DNA of 64,000 nucleotides from Gemmatimonadota bacterium (GTDB taxonomy: Bacteria > Gemmatimonadota > Gemmatimonadetes > Gemmatimonadales > Gemmatimonadaceae). How positions within the stretch are numbered: position 1 is the first letter of the stretch; each line of letters opens with the position of its first letter. Under the pieces are notes generated by a model. It was not told where the DNA came from. It worked only from the letters and a program-made list of their open reading frames with translations, and searched no databases. The stretch lies in contig JADJNZ010000005.1 in NCBI GenBank assembly GCA_016714015.1, positions 372,001 through 436,000 on the forward strand, written 5' to 3'. Below are positions 33,270 through 42,674 of the stretch, in pieces. Both the position numbers and the translations under genes were made by a program.

Positions 33270-36200
33270 ATGCATCCTCTCCGCCTGATCCCCGTCGCCG
33301 TCGCTGGCGCCCTCGCCGTCTTCGCCACGCACGCGCCGTTGCGCGTGATCCGCTCCACGCCCGTCGGTGTGTCCGATCCCGTCACGGAGATCGCGGTGAG
33401 CTTCGATCGACCGGTCGTGGGGTCGCTCGAGCGCGGGGTGGATCCGGCGAAGGTGATGCAGATCGTGCCGGCGATCGCCGGGCGCTACGAGTGGCGCGAT
33501 CCGGTGACGGTGCGCTTCGTGCCATCGCGGCCGCTCCCCGCCGACCTGCGCGTGGTGGTCACGGTGCCGAACGACTTCGAGGCGGTGGATGGCACGCGAC
33601 TCGAGGAGCCGCATCGCTTCGCCTTCCGCGTGCGTGGTCCGCGCCTGCTCGCCGGCACACCGGTGGGCCCGTCCAACACGACCGACCAAGTGACGCCCGC
33701 GCAGCGGTTCGAGGTCGTCGCCACCGACTCGCTCGATCTCGCGCGGTTGAGCGAGGTGGCGTTCGTCGAGATGGCCTCGACGTGCACGCCGCGCATCGTC
33801 CCGCTGCGCGCGGCGGAACAGCGCCGCCTCAACGACCGCGATCCGTGGGACCTGCAGAACGCCGGCGGGTGGGAACGGGAGCGTTCGCTCGATTCGCTGC
33901 GCCGTGTCGTCTCGCTCTTCCCGCGCACGCCCATCCCGCGCGGGTGCGCGGGCGAGCTCGTGGTCCCGCAGGAGCTCTCCGCCATCGCGCCGGTCACGCT
34001 CGTGCGCTGGGGATTCCGCTCGTACGGTCCGTTGCGCATCGCCGAGACAGCCTGCGGCGCGTTCCATACCGCGAGCTGCGCGCGCGGTCCGGCGCGCATC
34101 GCCTTCTCCACGCCCGTCACGGGGCAACAGGTCGCGAAGCATGTGCGGCTCATCCCGGCGCAACCCTTCACGCTGCGCGACACCAACGCCGTCTCGGCCA
34201 CCTGGGTGCTCGAGGCACCGCTCCTCCCGCGCACCGGCTACGCGGTGGTGGTGGACACCGCGCTGCGCGACGTATACGGCCAGCGCATCTCGGGGAATCC
34301 TGCCGGCGCGTTCAAGACGACCGGCTACGAAGCCTACGTCTCCTATCCCTACGGCAAGCAGACGGTGGAGCGCGTGGGCTTCCGGACGCTCCCGGTCGAG
34401 CACGCCAACGCCGACACGCTCGTCGCGATGATCGCGCCCATCCCGCGCGCGCGCGAGCAGCAGTGGCTCGCGCGCTATGCCTGGGGCTACGGCGAGCTGT
34501 GGGACTCGGTCGCATCGCGCGCGACGGTGCAGCGCATCCCCACGCGCGCCGGGCGTGATCGCGGGTCGCTCACCGGATTGCCGATGCCGGTGGTCGATGC
34601 CTCGCGCGGCGACGCGCCGACGCTCTTCGCCGTGAAGGTCGGCGGCACAGGACTCGGCGCGGGGAACGGCATCGCGAACGCGACGATCTCCCTCGTGCAG
34701 GTGACGGACATCGGCGTGACCGCGCGGCTCGGCGTGCAGGAAGGCGTGGTGTGGGTGACCGGCGTGAGCGACGGCAAGCCGCGCGCGGGGGCCGAGGTGA
34801 TCGTGCACGATGCCGGCGGCACCGTGCTCGCGCGCGCGCGCAGCGACGCGGAGGGACTCGCGCGACTCATTGACTTCACGGAGCCGCTCGCCGCACCGGA
34901 CGCCGCGGACGGCGAAGGGGACGGGGAGTACGGCGGCGATGAAGGCGACGGCGCCTACATCGAGGTGCGCAGCGGCACCGATCGCGCGCTCGTCGCGGTC
35001 AATCGCTACGACCCCGACCTGAGCGCGTGGACCTTCGGCGTGAACTCGGCGTGGGGCGGCGAGCGTTTCCCCATCGCCGGCGCCCTCTGGGCGGATCGCG
35101 GCATCTATCGTCCCGGCGAGCAGGTGAACCTCAAGGCGGTCGTGCGCACCGGACCGCTCGGCGCGCTGCGTCGCCCGGTGCGCGCCGATTCGGTGCGCTG
35201 GGTGCTGAGCGATCGCGAAGGGAACGACACCTTCACCCGCACCGTCGCCCTCTCCGAGTTCGGCACCACGCAGCATCGCGTGGACCTGCCGACGACCGCG
35301 CCGGTCGGGACGCACCGCGTGCGCGTGATGCTGAAGCGGCGCGGCGCCTGGCGCGAGATCGCGAGCACGAGCTATCGCGTGGGCGAGTACCGGCCCCCCG
35401 AGTTCCTCGTCGATGCCACGGTGCGATCGGCGGGCGACGCGGACCGGCGCGAGGTGCGCTTCGGCGTGACCGCGCGCTACCTGTTCGGCGCACCGATGGC
35501 CCGGGCGCAGCTCAACTGGGAAGCGCGCGTGGAGCGCGTCTGGCCCTGGGATGTCCGCATCCCCGGGCTCGACGGCTGGAGCATCGGCAACAACACCTGG
35601 GGGTACGAGCGCGAGTCGCCGTACGCCGGGAGTGTCCAGAGCGGGATCGATACGCTCGACGACCGCGGTGATCGCACCGTGCCCGTCGCGGTGCCGGCGC
35701 GCGACGACGGCGTGACCACGCGGCTCATCCTCGCGGCGGCGGTCACCGACGTCAATCGACAGGTGGTGGGCGCGGTGACGAGCACCCTCGTGCACCCGGC
35801 GCGCTTCTACGTCGCGGCGAAGGTCGACGGCGAGAGCTGGTTCTGGCGCGCGCCCGAGCCGCAGCGCATCCAGGTCCGCGCGGTGCGGCCGGATGGCGAG
35901 GCGGAGATCGGCGCGCGGATCGTGGGCCGGCTCATCCGGCGCGACTGGCATCGCGTGCGCCGCGAGCGCGACGGGATCGCGACGATGGTGGGCGAGTACG
36001 TCGTGGACACCGTCGCGACCTGCACCGTGACCAGCGCCGCCGAGGCGTCCACCTGCACGCTCGTGCCGCGGCAGGGCGGCGTGCACACGGTGGAGTTCCG
36101 CGCGAGCGATCGCGACGGGCGCCAGGCGGTGACCTCGTTCTCGCGCTGGGTCACCGGGCAGGGGTTCGTCGCCTGGGGCGACGAGACGCAGTTCAAGATG

Positions 36201-39005
36201 GACCTCTTCGCCGATCGCGATCGCTACGACGTGGGCGACACGGCCTCGGTGCTCATCGCCTCGCCCTTCACCGACGCCGAAGCGTGGCTCACGGTGGAGC
36301 GCGAGCAGGTGATCGAGCAGCGACGCTTCCGCATCACCTCCGGCTCGCAGATGGTGAAGATCCCCATCACCGAGGCGTTCGTGCCCAACGCCTTTGTCTC
36401 GGTGGTCGTCGTGCGCGGCCGCAGCGCGCCGCCGGGGAAGCTCGACGATCCCGGCCGCCCGACGATGCGCGTGGGCTACACGCAGCTGCGCGTCACGCCC
36501 GAGGTGAAGCGGCTGCGCGTCGCCGTCTCGCTCGTGCAGCCCGAGTACCGCCCCGGCGACACGGCGCAGGTGCGGCTCGCGGTCCGCGACGCGCGCGGCG
36601 CCGGCGCCCGCTCCGAGGTGGCGCTCTGGGCGGTGGATGAGGGCGTGCTCGCGCTCACCGGCTACAAGACGCCCGACCCGCTCGACCTGATGTACCGCCC
36701 GCGCGACCTCGGCATGCGGCTCGCCAGCAATCTCGTCGCGGTCACGCCGCAGGTGGCCGAGGGCGAGAAGGGACGACGCGAGGCCGGCGGCGGCGGTGGC
36801 GCCGACGGATCGGAAGTGCTGCGCTCGACCTTCCGCACGGTCGCCTTCTACCTCGGCGAGGTCGTCACCGACTCGGCGGGCAACGCGACGGTGAAGGCGA
36901 AGCTCCCCGACAACCTCACGACCTTCCGCGTGATGGCCGTCGCTGTCACCGATGCCGATCGCTACGGCAAGGGTGAGACGCCGATGCTCGTGACGCGCCC
37001 CGTCGTCGCGCGCCCGGCTCTGCCGCGGTTCGTGCGGCCCGGCGACACGCTCTCCGCCGGCACGGTCGTGAATCGCCGTGATGGCGTGGCAACGCAGGCG
37101 ACGGTGAAGGCCCAGTCCACGGGGGTGCGTCTGCTCGGCGCGGCGGAGCGCACCATCCCGCTCGCCGCAGGACGCGGGGCCGAAGCACGCTTCCGCTTTG
37201 CCGCCGTGGCGGCCGAGAGCGCGGCCTTCCGTTTCGACGTGCGCTCCGGGCGCGAGTCGGATGCGGTGCGCGTGGCGATTCCCGTGAAGCCCGACGCGTT
37301 CGAGCGGCGGCATGTCGTCTCCGGGACGCTGCGCGACACCGCCTCGGTGGTCTTCGACCTGCCGGCGGACATCGATCCGGCCCGGTCGCGCGTGACCATC
37401 ACCCTCGGCAACACGCCGATGACCCTCGTGCGCGGCATCCGCACCTCGTTGCGGGTCTACGAGTACGAATGCACCGAGCAGATCTCGAGCCGCGTCACGC
37501 CGCTCCTCGCGCTGTTGCAGGCGCGCGGCGCGCTGACCCCGGCCGAGGCGGCGATCGCGCGACGCGAGGTCGCGCGCGGGATCGGCGTGCTCCTCGGCAG
37601 GCAGCGCGCCGACGGCGGCATCGGCTACTGGAGTTCGGGCGATTGGACGACGCCGTGGCTCACCGCGTACGCGGCGAACGTGATCATCGAGGCGAAGGAG
37701 CTCGGCGTCCCCGTCGATTCGGCGGCGCTCGCGCGCCTCTCCGAGTACGTGCGCGGCGCGCTGCGCGAGGAGCCGAAGGATCGCGGGCCGTTGCAGTGGT
37801 GGTACGACCGCCGCTCGACGCGGCTCGCCGACCAGGTCGCGGCCGTGGACTTCCTGAGTCGCGCCGGGCAGGCGGACCGTCCGGCGGAGAACGAACTGCT
37901 GCGCAACGCGCCCTTCATGCTGCGCGAGGACCGCATCCGGCTCGCCGAGGTGCTCGCGCGGCGCGGGGCGACCACCGAGGCGCGCAGCCTGCTGGCGCTC
38001 GTCTGGGCGGAGGTCCGCGTCGATGGCCGCACCGCGGTGCTCCCGGCCGACACCACCAAGTGGTACTTCCATTCCTCCACGCGCGAGACCGCGCGGTTGC
38101 TCACCGCGACGCTCGCGGTGGATCCGGGGCATGCGCTCGTCGGACCGCTCGTCGAGCGGCTCGCGGTCACGCCGCGCGGGCGCTACTGGCAGAACACGCA
38201 GGACCAGGCGGCCGCGGTGCGCGCCATCGCGATGTTCGACGCGAAGGCCGCGTCGAGCGCGCCACGTCCGCTCGTCGTGCGCAGCGGCACGCGACAGGTG
38301 CTCCGCACGGTGACCGCGCGCGGCGACACGACGCTCGCCATCGCCTCGCTGCTCGGTCCGGTGCGCGACGAGACGCGCGCGCTGCGCCTCACGCTCCGCG
38401 CCGAAGGGACGGCGGCGTTGCCGTCGTTCTTCCATGTGACGGTCACCGAGATGCCCTCCAAGCCGCCCGTGCGCCCCGCGGACGCGGGGATCCGCGTCGA
38501 GCGGTGGTACGAGCGCTACGGCGATGCGAAGCCCGTCACCTCCGTGGCCGAAGGCGAGCTCGTGCGCGTGCGCCTGCGCATCACCGTGCCGGTGGAACGG
38601 CGCTTCGTCGTGGTGGACGATGCGCTGCCCGCCGGACTCGAGGCCGTGGACCTGAGCCTGCGCACGTCGAGCGTGGTGGGCGGAGGACCGGCCGCCGGCC
38701 GGCCCGCGCCGCGCGATCCCGACGCGGAGGGTGGCGAAGAGGGCGACGATGAGGGCGGGCTCGGCTACGGCCGCTGGGAAGGTGGCTGGTGGTCGCCGTG
38801 GGACTTCCGCGAGATCCGCGATGATCGCGTCGTCTGGTCGGCGTCGTGGCTCTGGAAGGGGACGTGGGACATCAGCTACATCGCGCGCGCGACGACGCCG
38901 GGGACGTTCATCCGTCCGCCGGCCCGCGCCGAGGAGATGTACGATCCCGGCGTGAACGGCCGGAGCGATGGCGGGAGCTTCACCGTCACGCCCCGGTCGC
39001 CGTGA
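33270..39005 (+). CDS. Bacterial alpha-2-macroglobulin with intact thioester motif
   Basis: A 1911-residue exported protein. The N-terminus (HPLRLIPVAVAGALAVFATH) is a signal or anchor. Recognisable MG domains follow: an MG1-type domain (FDRPVVGSLERGV), MG2 near 600 (WADRGIYRPGEQVNLKAVVR), the bait/MG7 region (VALWAVDEGVLALTGYKTPD), the ANATO-less A2M family core (NLTTFRVMAVAVTDADRYG) and the thioester motif YECTEQ at C1401-Q1404. It is followed by the alpha-alpha barrel (DGGIGYWSSGDWTTPWLTAY) and receptor-like C-terminus. It traps proteases that cleave its bait region. Two acidic Gly/Asp/Glu inserts (about 545-565 and 1810-1830) are unusual. It overlaps pbpC by GTGA, the same pairing as E. 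coli YfhM-PbpC. Confidence 0.92.
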   Translation: MHPLRLIPVAVAGALAVFATHAPLRVIRSTPVGVSDPVTEIAVSFDRPVVGSLERGVDPAKVMQIVPAIAGRYEWRDPVTVRFVPSRPLPADLRVVVTVPNDFEAVDGTRLEEPHRFAFRVRGPRLLAGTPVGPSNTTDQVTPAQRFEVVATDSLDLARLSEVAFVEMASTCTPRIVPLRAAEQRRLNDRDPWDLQNAGGWERERSLDSLRRVVSLFPRTPIPRGCAGELVVPQELSAIAPVTLVRWGFRSYGPLRIAETACGAFHTASCARGPARIAFSTPVTGQQVAKHVRLIPAQPFTLRDTNAVSATWVLEAPLLPRTGYAVVVDTALRDVYGQRISGNPAGAFKTTGYEAYVSYPYGKQTVERVGFRTLPVEHANADTLVAMIAPIPRAREQQWLARYAWGYGELWDSVASRATVQRIPTRAGRDRGSLTGLPMPVVDASRGDAPTLFAVKVGGTGLGAGNGIANATISLVQVTDIGVTARLGVQEGVVWVTGVSDGKPRAGAEVIVHDAGGTVLARARSDAEGLARLIDFTEPLAAPDAADGEGDGEYGGDEGDGAYIEVRSGTDRALVAVNRYDPDLSAWTFGVNSAWGGERFPIAGALWADRGIYRPGEQVNLKAVVRTGPLGALRRPVRADSVRWVLSDREGNDTFTRTVALSEFGTTQHRVDLPTTAPVGTHRVRVMLKRRGAWREIASTSYRVGEYRPPEFLVDATVRSAGDADRREVRFGVTARYLFGAPMARAQLNWEARVERVWPWDVRIPGLDGWSIGNNTWGYERESPYAGSVQSGIDTLDDRGDRTVPVAVPARDDGVTTRLILAAAVTDVNRQVVGAVTSTLVHPARFYVAAKVDGESWFWRAPEPQRIQVRAVRPDGEAEIGARIVGRLIRRDWHRVRRERDGIATMVGEYVVDTVATCTVTSAAEASTCTLVPRQGGVHTVEFRASDRDGRQAVTSFSRWVTGQGFVAWGDETQFKMDLFADRDRYDVGDTASVLIASPFTDAEAWLTVEREQVIEQRRFRITSGSQMVKIPITEAFVPNAFVSVVVVRGRSAPPGKLDDPGRPTMRVGYTQLRVTPEVKRLRVAVSLVQPEYRPGDTAQVRLAVRDARGAGARSEVALWAVDEGVLALTGYKTPDPLDLMYRPRDLGMRLASNLVAVTPQVAEGEKGRREAGGGGGADGSEVLRSTFRTVAFYLGEVVTDSAGNATVKAKLPDNLTTFRVMAVAVTDADRYGKGETPMLVTRPVVARPALPRFVRPGDTLSAGTVVNRRDGVATQATVKAQSTGVRLLGAAERTIPLAAGRGAEARFRFAAVAAESAAFRFDVRSGRESDAVRVAIPVKPDAFERRHVVSGTLRDTASVVFDLPADIDPARSRVTITLGNTPMTLVRGIRTSLRVYEYECTEQISSRVTPLLALLQARGALTPAEAAIARREVARGIGVLLGRQRADGGIGYWSSGDWTTPWLTAYAANVIIEAKELGVPVDSAALARLSEYVRGALREEPKDRGPLQWWYDRRSTRLADQVAAVDFLSRAGQADRPAENELLRNAPFMLREDRIRLAEVLARRGATTEARSLLALVWAEVRVDGRTAVLPADTTKWYFHSSTRETARLLTATLAVDPGHALVGPLVERLAVTPRGRYWQNTQDQAAAVRAIAMFDAKAASSAPRPLVVRSGTRQVLRTVTARGDTTLAIASLLGPVRDETRALRLTLRAEGTAALPSFFHVTVTEMPSKPPVRPADAGIRVERWYERYGDAKPVTSVAEGELVRVRLRITVPVERRFVVVDDALPAGLEAVDLSLRTSSVVGGGPAAGRPAPRDPDAEGGEEGDDEGGLGYGRWEGGWWSPWDFREIRDDRVVWSASWLWKGTWDISYIARATTPGTFIRPPARAEEMYDPGVNGRSDGGSFTVTPRSP

Positions 39006-41356
39006 GTCCTCGCGTCGTGCGGGTCCTGCGCGCGCTGCGCGCGGCGGTCGTCGCTGCCGGTGCGGCGGCGACCGTCGGCGCGGTGGCGCTCGGCGCATGG
39101 GTCCTGCGGCCGCTGCCGCCCGGACTCCTCGACCCGCCGCCGGACCCCGGCGTGCGGATCCTCGACCGGCATGGCGTGCTGCTGCGCTCCACGCGCGCCG
39201 AGGACGGCACGCGCGGGCGCTGGATGCCGATCGACCGGATCGATCCGGATCTGATCGTCGCCTTCATCGCGGTGGAGGACCGTCGGTTCTGGGACCATGA
39301 CGGCGTGGACCCGCGCGCGGTGGGGCGCGCGGCGCGCGACAACTGGCGCGCGGGGACCATCGTCTCGGGCGCGTCGACCATCACGATGCAGCTCGCGCGA
39401 CTCCTCGATCCCGGCGCGCGGGGCTGGCGCAGCAAGGTCGCGGAGACCGCGTGGGCGCTCCGGCTCGAGCGGCACCTCTCCAAACAGGAGATCCTCGAGC
39501 AGTACCTCAACCGCGTGCACCTCGGCCAGAACACCGCCGGCGTCGCGGCGGCGTCGGCGTTCTATATGGGAGCCGACGCGAATGAACTGAGCGTGGGTGA
39601 AGCGGCGATGCTGGCCGGACTCGCGCACGCTCCCTCGCGCGACAACCCGGTGACGTCGCCCCGCCGCGCGATGGCGCGTCGGCGCGTCGCGCTCGCGCGG
39701 ATGGTGCGCGCCGGGGCGATCCGTGACGACGTCGCCCGCCGCGCCGACGACGAACCCGCGCTCACGCGCCGCACGCGCGACCCGTTCCTCGCGCCGCACT
39801 TCACCACGCGGGTGCTGCAGGAGGCGCGGGCCGACGCCGAGCGGTCCGCGGGCGACGTCACGCTCCGCACGACCATCGATGCCGGACTGCAAGCCGAGCT
39901 CGAGGCCGAGGCGCGCCAGGCCGTCGCGCTGCTCGGTGACCGCGGCGTGCGGCAGGCGGCGATCGTCGTGCTCGACAACGCGACCGGCGGCGTCCTCGCG
40001 TGGGTCGGGTCGCCCGACTTCTGGGAGCCGCGCAGCGGGCAGACCGACATGGTCGTCTCCGCGCGCCAGCCCGGCTCGGCGCTCAAGCCGTTCCTCTACG
40101 CGCTCGCCTTCGATCGCGGCGTGACCGCGGCGACCGTGCTGCCGGACGTGCCGACGCAGTTCTCCACCGTGAGCGGACCCTACGAGCCGCGCAACTACGA
40201 CCGTCGCTTCCGCGGTCCCGTGCGCGCGCGCGAGGCGCTCGCGAGTTCGTACAACGTGCCCGCGGTGCTGCTCGCGCAGCAGGTGGGGACGGGCGCGTTG
40301 CTGCACACCTTGCACCTCGCCGGCTTCGCGTCGCTCCGCCGCACCGCCGATCACTACGGTCTCGGGCTCGCGCTCGGCAACGGCGACGTGACGTTGATGG
40401 AGGTCGCGAACGGCTATCGTGCGCTCGCCAACGGCGGTCGCTACGCCGGGTGGCACTGGCGGCTCGACGAGACCGCCGCGCCCGGTGACGGTCGTCGCAT
40501 CGTCTCGCGTGCCGCCGCCACGCTCGTGCTCGACGTCCTCGCCGATCCGGCCGCGCGCGTCCCCGGGTTCGGCGTCGTCACGCCCTTCGACTTCCCGTTC
40601 CCCGCGGCGGTGAAGACCGGCACCAGCCGGCACTTCACCGACAACTGGGCGGTCGCGGTGACCGGGGGCTTCACCGTCGCGGTGTGGGCCGGCGACGTGA
40701 GCGGCCGTCCCATGGAAGGGGTGAGCGGCGTGACCGGCGCGGGGCCGCTGCTGCATCGCGCGGCGATCGTCACCGCGGCGCGGTACGCGCCCGCCGCACT
40801 GCCGTCGCCGGAGACCGAAGGGCTCGTCCCGGAGTCGGTGTGTCGGGTGTCGGGCCTGCTCGCCACGCGCGAGTGCCCGGGCGTGCGCGAGTGGTTCGTC
40901 GCGGGCACGGCGCCCACGGTGCGCGACTCCTGGGTGCGCGGCGGACGCGTGCGATTGCCGGACGAGTATGGCGCGTGGGTCTCGCAGGCGGGGAACGGGT
41001 TCCAGCTCGCGTCGGTCGATCCCGAGTTCGTGGAGGAACGGGATCGCATCGACCCGGGTGCGGAGGCGCGCGGCGAGCGCGAGTCCGCTCGCGCGATGGA
41101 GCGCGTGGCTTCGGTGCGCGGCTTCCAGATCGTCTCGCCGGCCGACGGTGACGTATATAGGATGCCGCCGGGCGTGCCCGCGGACTACGCGACGGTGGCG
41201 CTCCGCGCGGAAGGCGCGACGGGGGTGGTGCGCTGGTTCGTGGACGGGGTACCACACGACGCCTCGCGTTGGCGGCTCCGCCCCGGCGCGCACCTGATCC
41301 GCGCCGTCGCCGCAACGGGCACGGTGACCGAGGTGCGAATCCGCGTGGAGGAGTGA
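39002..41356 (+). CDS. pbpC: Penicillin-binding protein 1C
   Basis: A 784-residue class A PBP. N-terminal TM (VVAAGAAATVGAVALGAWVL), then a family 51 transglycosylase domain with catalytic Glu 92 in AFIAVEDRRFWDHDGVD and the partner motif LEQYLNRVHLGQN, then a transpeptidase domain with Ser 359 and Lys 362 (QPGSALKPFLY), SYN motif (ASSYNVPAV) and KTGTS box. The C-terminal BiPBP_C domain (FQIVSPADGDVYRMPPG and the strand VRWFVDGV) is diagnostic of PbpC. Paired by overlap with the alpha-2-macroglobulin, it would repair the cell wall where envelope damage lets proteases in. GTG start. Confidence 0.93.
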   Translation: MSPRVVRVLRALRAAVVAAGAAATVGAVALGAWVLRPLPPGLLDPPPDPGVRILDRHGVLLRSTRAEDGTRGRWMPIDRIDPDLIVAFIAVEDRRFWDHDGVDPRAVGRAARDNWRAGTIVSGASTITMQLARLLDPGARGWRSKVAETAWALRLERHLSKQEILEQYLNRVHLGQNTAGVAAASAFYMGADANELSVGEAAMLAGLAHAPSRDNPVTSPRRAMARRRVALARMVRAGAIRDDVARRADDEPALTRRTRDPFLAPHFTTRVLQEARADAERSAGDVTLRTTIDAGLQAELEAEARQAVALLGDRGVRQAAIVVLDNATGGVLAWVGSPDFWEPRSGQTDMVVSARQPGSALKPFLYALAFDRGVTAATVLPDVPTQFSTVSGPYEPRNYDRRFRGPVRAREALASSYNVPAVLLAQQVGTGALLHTLHLAGFASLRRTADHYGLGLALGNGDVTLMEVANGYRALANGGRYAGWHWRLDETAAPGDGRRIVSRAAATLVLDVLADPAARVPGFGVVTPFDFPFPAAVKTGTSRHFTDNWAVAVTGGFTVAVWAGDVSGRPMEGVSGVTGAGPLLHRAAIVTAARYAPAALPSPETEGLVPESVCRVSGLLATRECPGVREWFVAGTAPTVRDSWVRGGRVRLPDEYGAWVSQAGNGFQLASVDPEFVEERDRIDPGAEARGERESARAMERVASVRGFQIVSPADGDVYRMPPGVPADYATVALRAEGATGVVRWFVDGVPHDASRWRLRPGAHLIRAVAATGTVTEVRIRVEE

Positions 41357-41404
41357 CGGCGGGACGAACGGTCGGGTAGGAACGCACGAACCTTGACGGA
41401 GCGC

Positions 41405-42634
41405 ATGATGCGACGGACCCTGCTGCTGACGATGATCACGATGGGAACGATGGCCTGCGCGACGGAGCCGTCCGGACCGCCGGCCCCCATCACCGGACTG
41501 CCGCGCGCACTGACCGTCGCCGAAGGCGAGGTCGTGCAGCGGTCCAACCGCTTCGCCTTCGACCTGATGCGTCGCAGCGCCGCCGCGCGGGATTCGAACG
41601 TCTTCATCTCGCCGTTGAGCGTCTCGATGGCGCTCGGCATGACGCTGAACGGCGCGGCGAACGCGACGCTCGACTCGATGCGCGCCGCGCTCGGGTTCGA
41701 GGGGATGCCGCTCGCCGACATCAACGCCGGCTATCGCGGGCTGATCGACCTGTTGCTGGGGATCGACCGCACCACCGAGATGCGCATCGCCAACGCCGTC
41801 TGGTATCGCACGGGCCTCTCCGCCGACGCCGACTTCCGAGACGCGCTCCTCGCGAGCTTCGATGCGCGTGTGCAGGCGCTCGACTTCGGGTTGCCGACGG
41901 CGCCCGACACGATGAACCGCTGGGCGAGCAGCGCGACCAACGGCCGCATCCCGCAAATCGTGGACGCGATCGATCCCGAGACGGTGATGTTCCTCATGAA
42001 CGCCGTCTACTTCAAGGCGAAGTGGGTCGACGCGTTCGATCCTCGGAAGACGTCACCCGGGGCCTTCATGCCGGCGTTCGGCAACCCGCAGCAGGTGCCG
42101 ATGATGCGCAACAAGACCGCGTTCGACGTGCTCCAGATCGCCGAGGTGAACATCGCCGAGCTGCGCTATGGCAACGAGGCCTTCGTGGTGGACCTCGTGC
42201 TGCCGGGCGCGACCGGCGACATCCACGACCTGATCGACTCACTCACCCCGCAGCGCTGGTCCGGGTGGATGGCGTCGCTGCAGCGGCAGACGATGGACCT
42301 GGTGATGCCGAAGTTCACGCTGGAGTACGAGCGGTCGCTCAACGACGACCTCGCCGCGCTCGGGATGGGGGTCGCGTTCGTGGACGGCGCGGCCGACTTC
42401 CGGAACCTCTTCGAGCCGAACCAGCCGGGGCCGTTCATCAGCGCGGTGAAGCACAAGACGTTCGTCGAGGTGAACGAGGCGGGGACCGAGGCCGCGGCGG
42501 TGACCTCGGTTGGGGTCGAGGTCACGAGCTTGCCGCCGAGCTTCACGGTGAATGAGCCGTTCCTGATGGTGATCCGCGAACGGTTCTCCGGGACGATCCT
42601 GTTCATGGGGAAGATCCTGCGGGTGCCGGAGTGA
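41405..42634 (+). CDS. Lipoprotein serpin (serine protease inhibitor)
   Basis: A 409-residue serpin. The ATG at 41405 follows ACGGAG and gives a lipoprotein signal ending MGTMACATE. The fold is plain: NVFISPLSVSMALGMTLNGA, FLMNAVYFKAKWVDAF, MPKFTLEYE, and the C-terminal serpin signature region near VNEPFLMVIRE. The reactive-centre hinge EAGTEAAAVTS has Gly, Thr and small residues at P15-P9, so it should be inhibitory. By counting, P1-P1' falls around VTS, suggesting an elastase-like target. It follows the alpha-2-macroglobulin/pbpC pair after 48 bases, forming a second line of protease defence. Confidence 0.9.
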   Translation: MMRRTLLLTMITMGTMACATEPSGPPAPITGLPRALTVAEGEVVQRSNRFAFDLMRRSAAARDSNVFISPLSVSMALGMTLNGAANATLDSMRAALGFEGMPLADINAGYRGLIDLLLGIDRTTEMRIANAVWYRTGLSADADFRDALLASFDARVQALDFGLPTAPDTMNRWASSATNGRIPQIVDAIDPETVMFLMNAVYFKAKWVDAFDPRKTSPGAFMPAFGNPQQVPMMRNKTAFDVLQIAEVNIAELRYGNEAFVVDLVLPGATGDIHDLIDSLTPQRWSGWMASLQRQTMDLVMPKFTLEYERSLNDDLAALGMGVAFVDGAADFRNLFEPNQPGPFISAVKHKTFVEVNEAGTEAAAVTSVGVEVTSLPPSFTVNEPFLMVIRERFSGTILFMGKILRVPE

Positions 42635-42674
42635 GGCGCGGTCAGCCGGCGCGGGGGCCCGCAGCACCCTGATG

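Noticed and set aside
32886..39098. A 2070-codon open frame on the minus strand opposite the macroglobulin gene
   Set aside because: It is rich in Arg, His and Pro without any domain, and mirrors the plus-strand gene in a very GC-rich background where antisense frames stay open by chance.
38876..41956. A 1026-codon minus-strand frame opposite pbpC and the serpin start
   Set aside because: Same GC-driven antisense effect; the opposite strand encodes a complete PbpC with all catalytic motifs.
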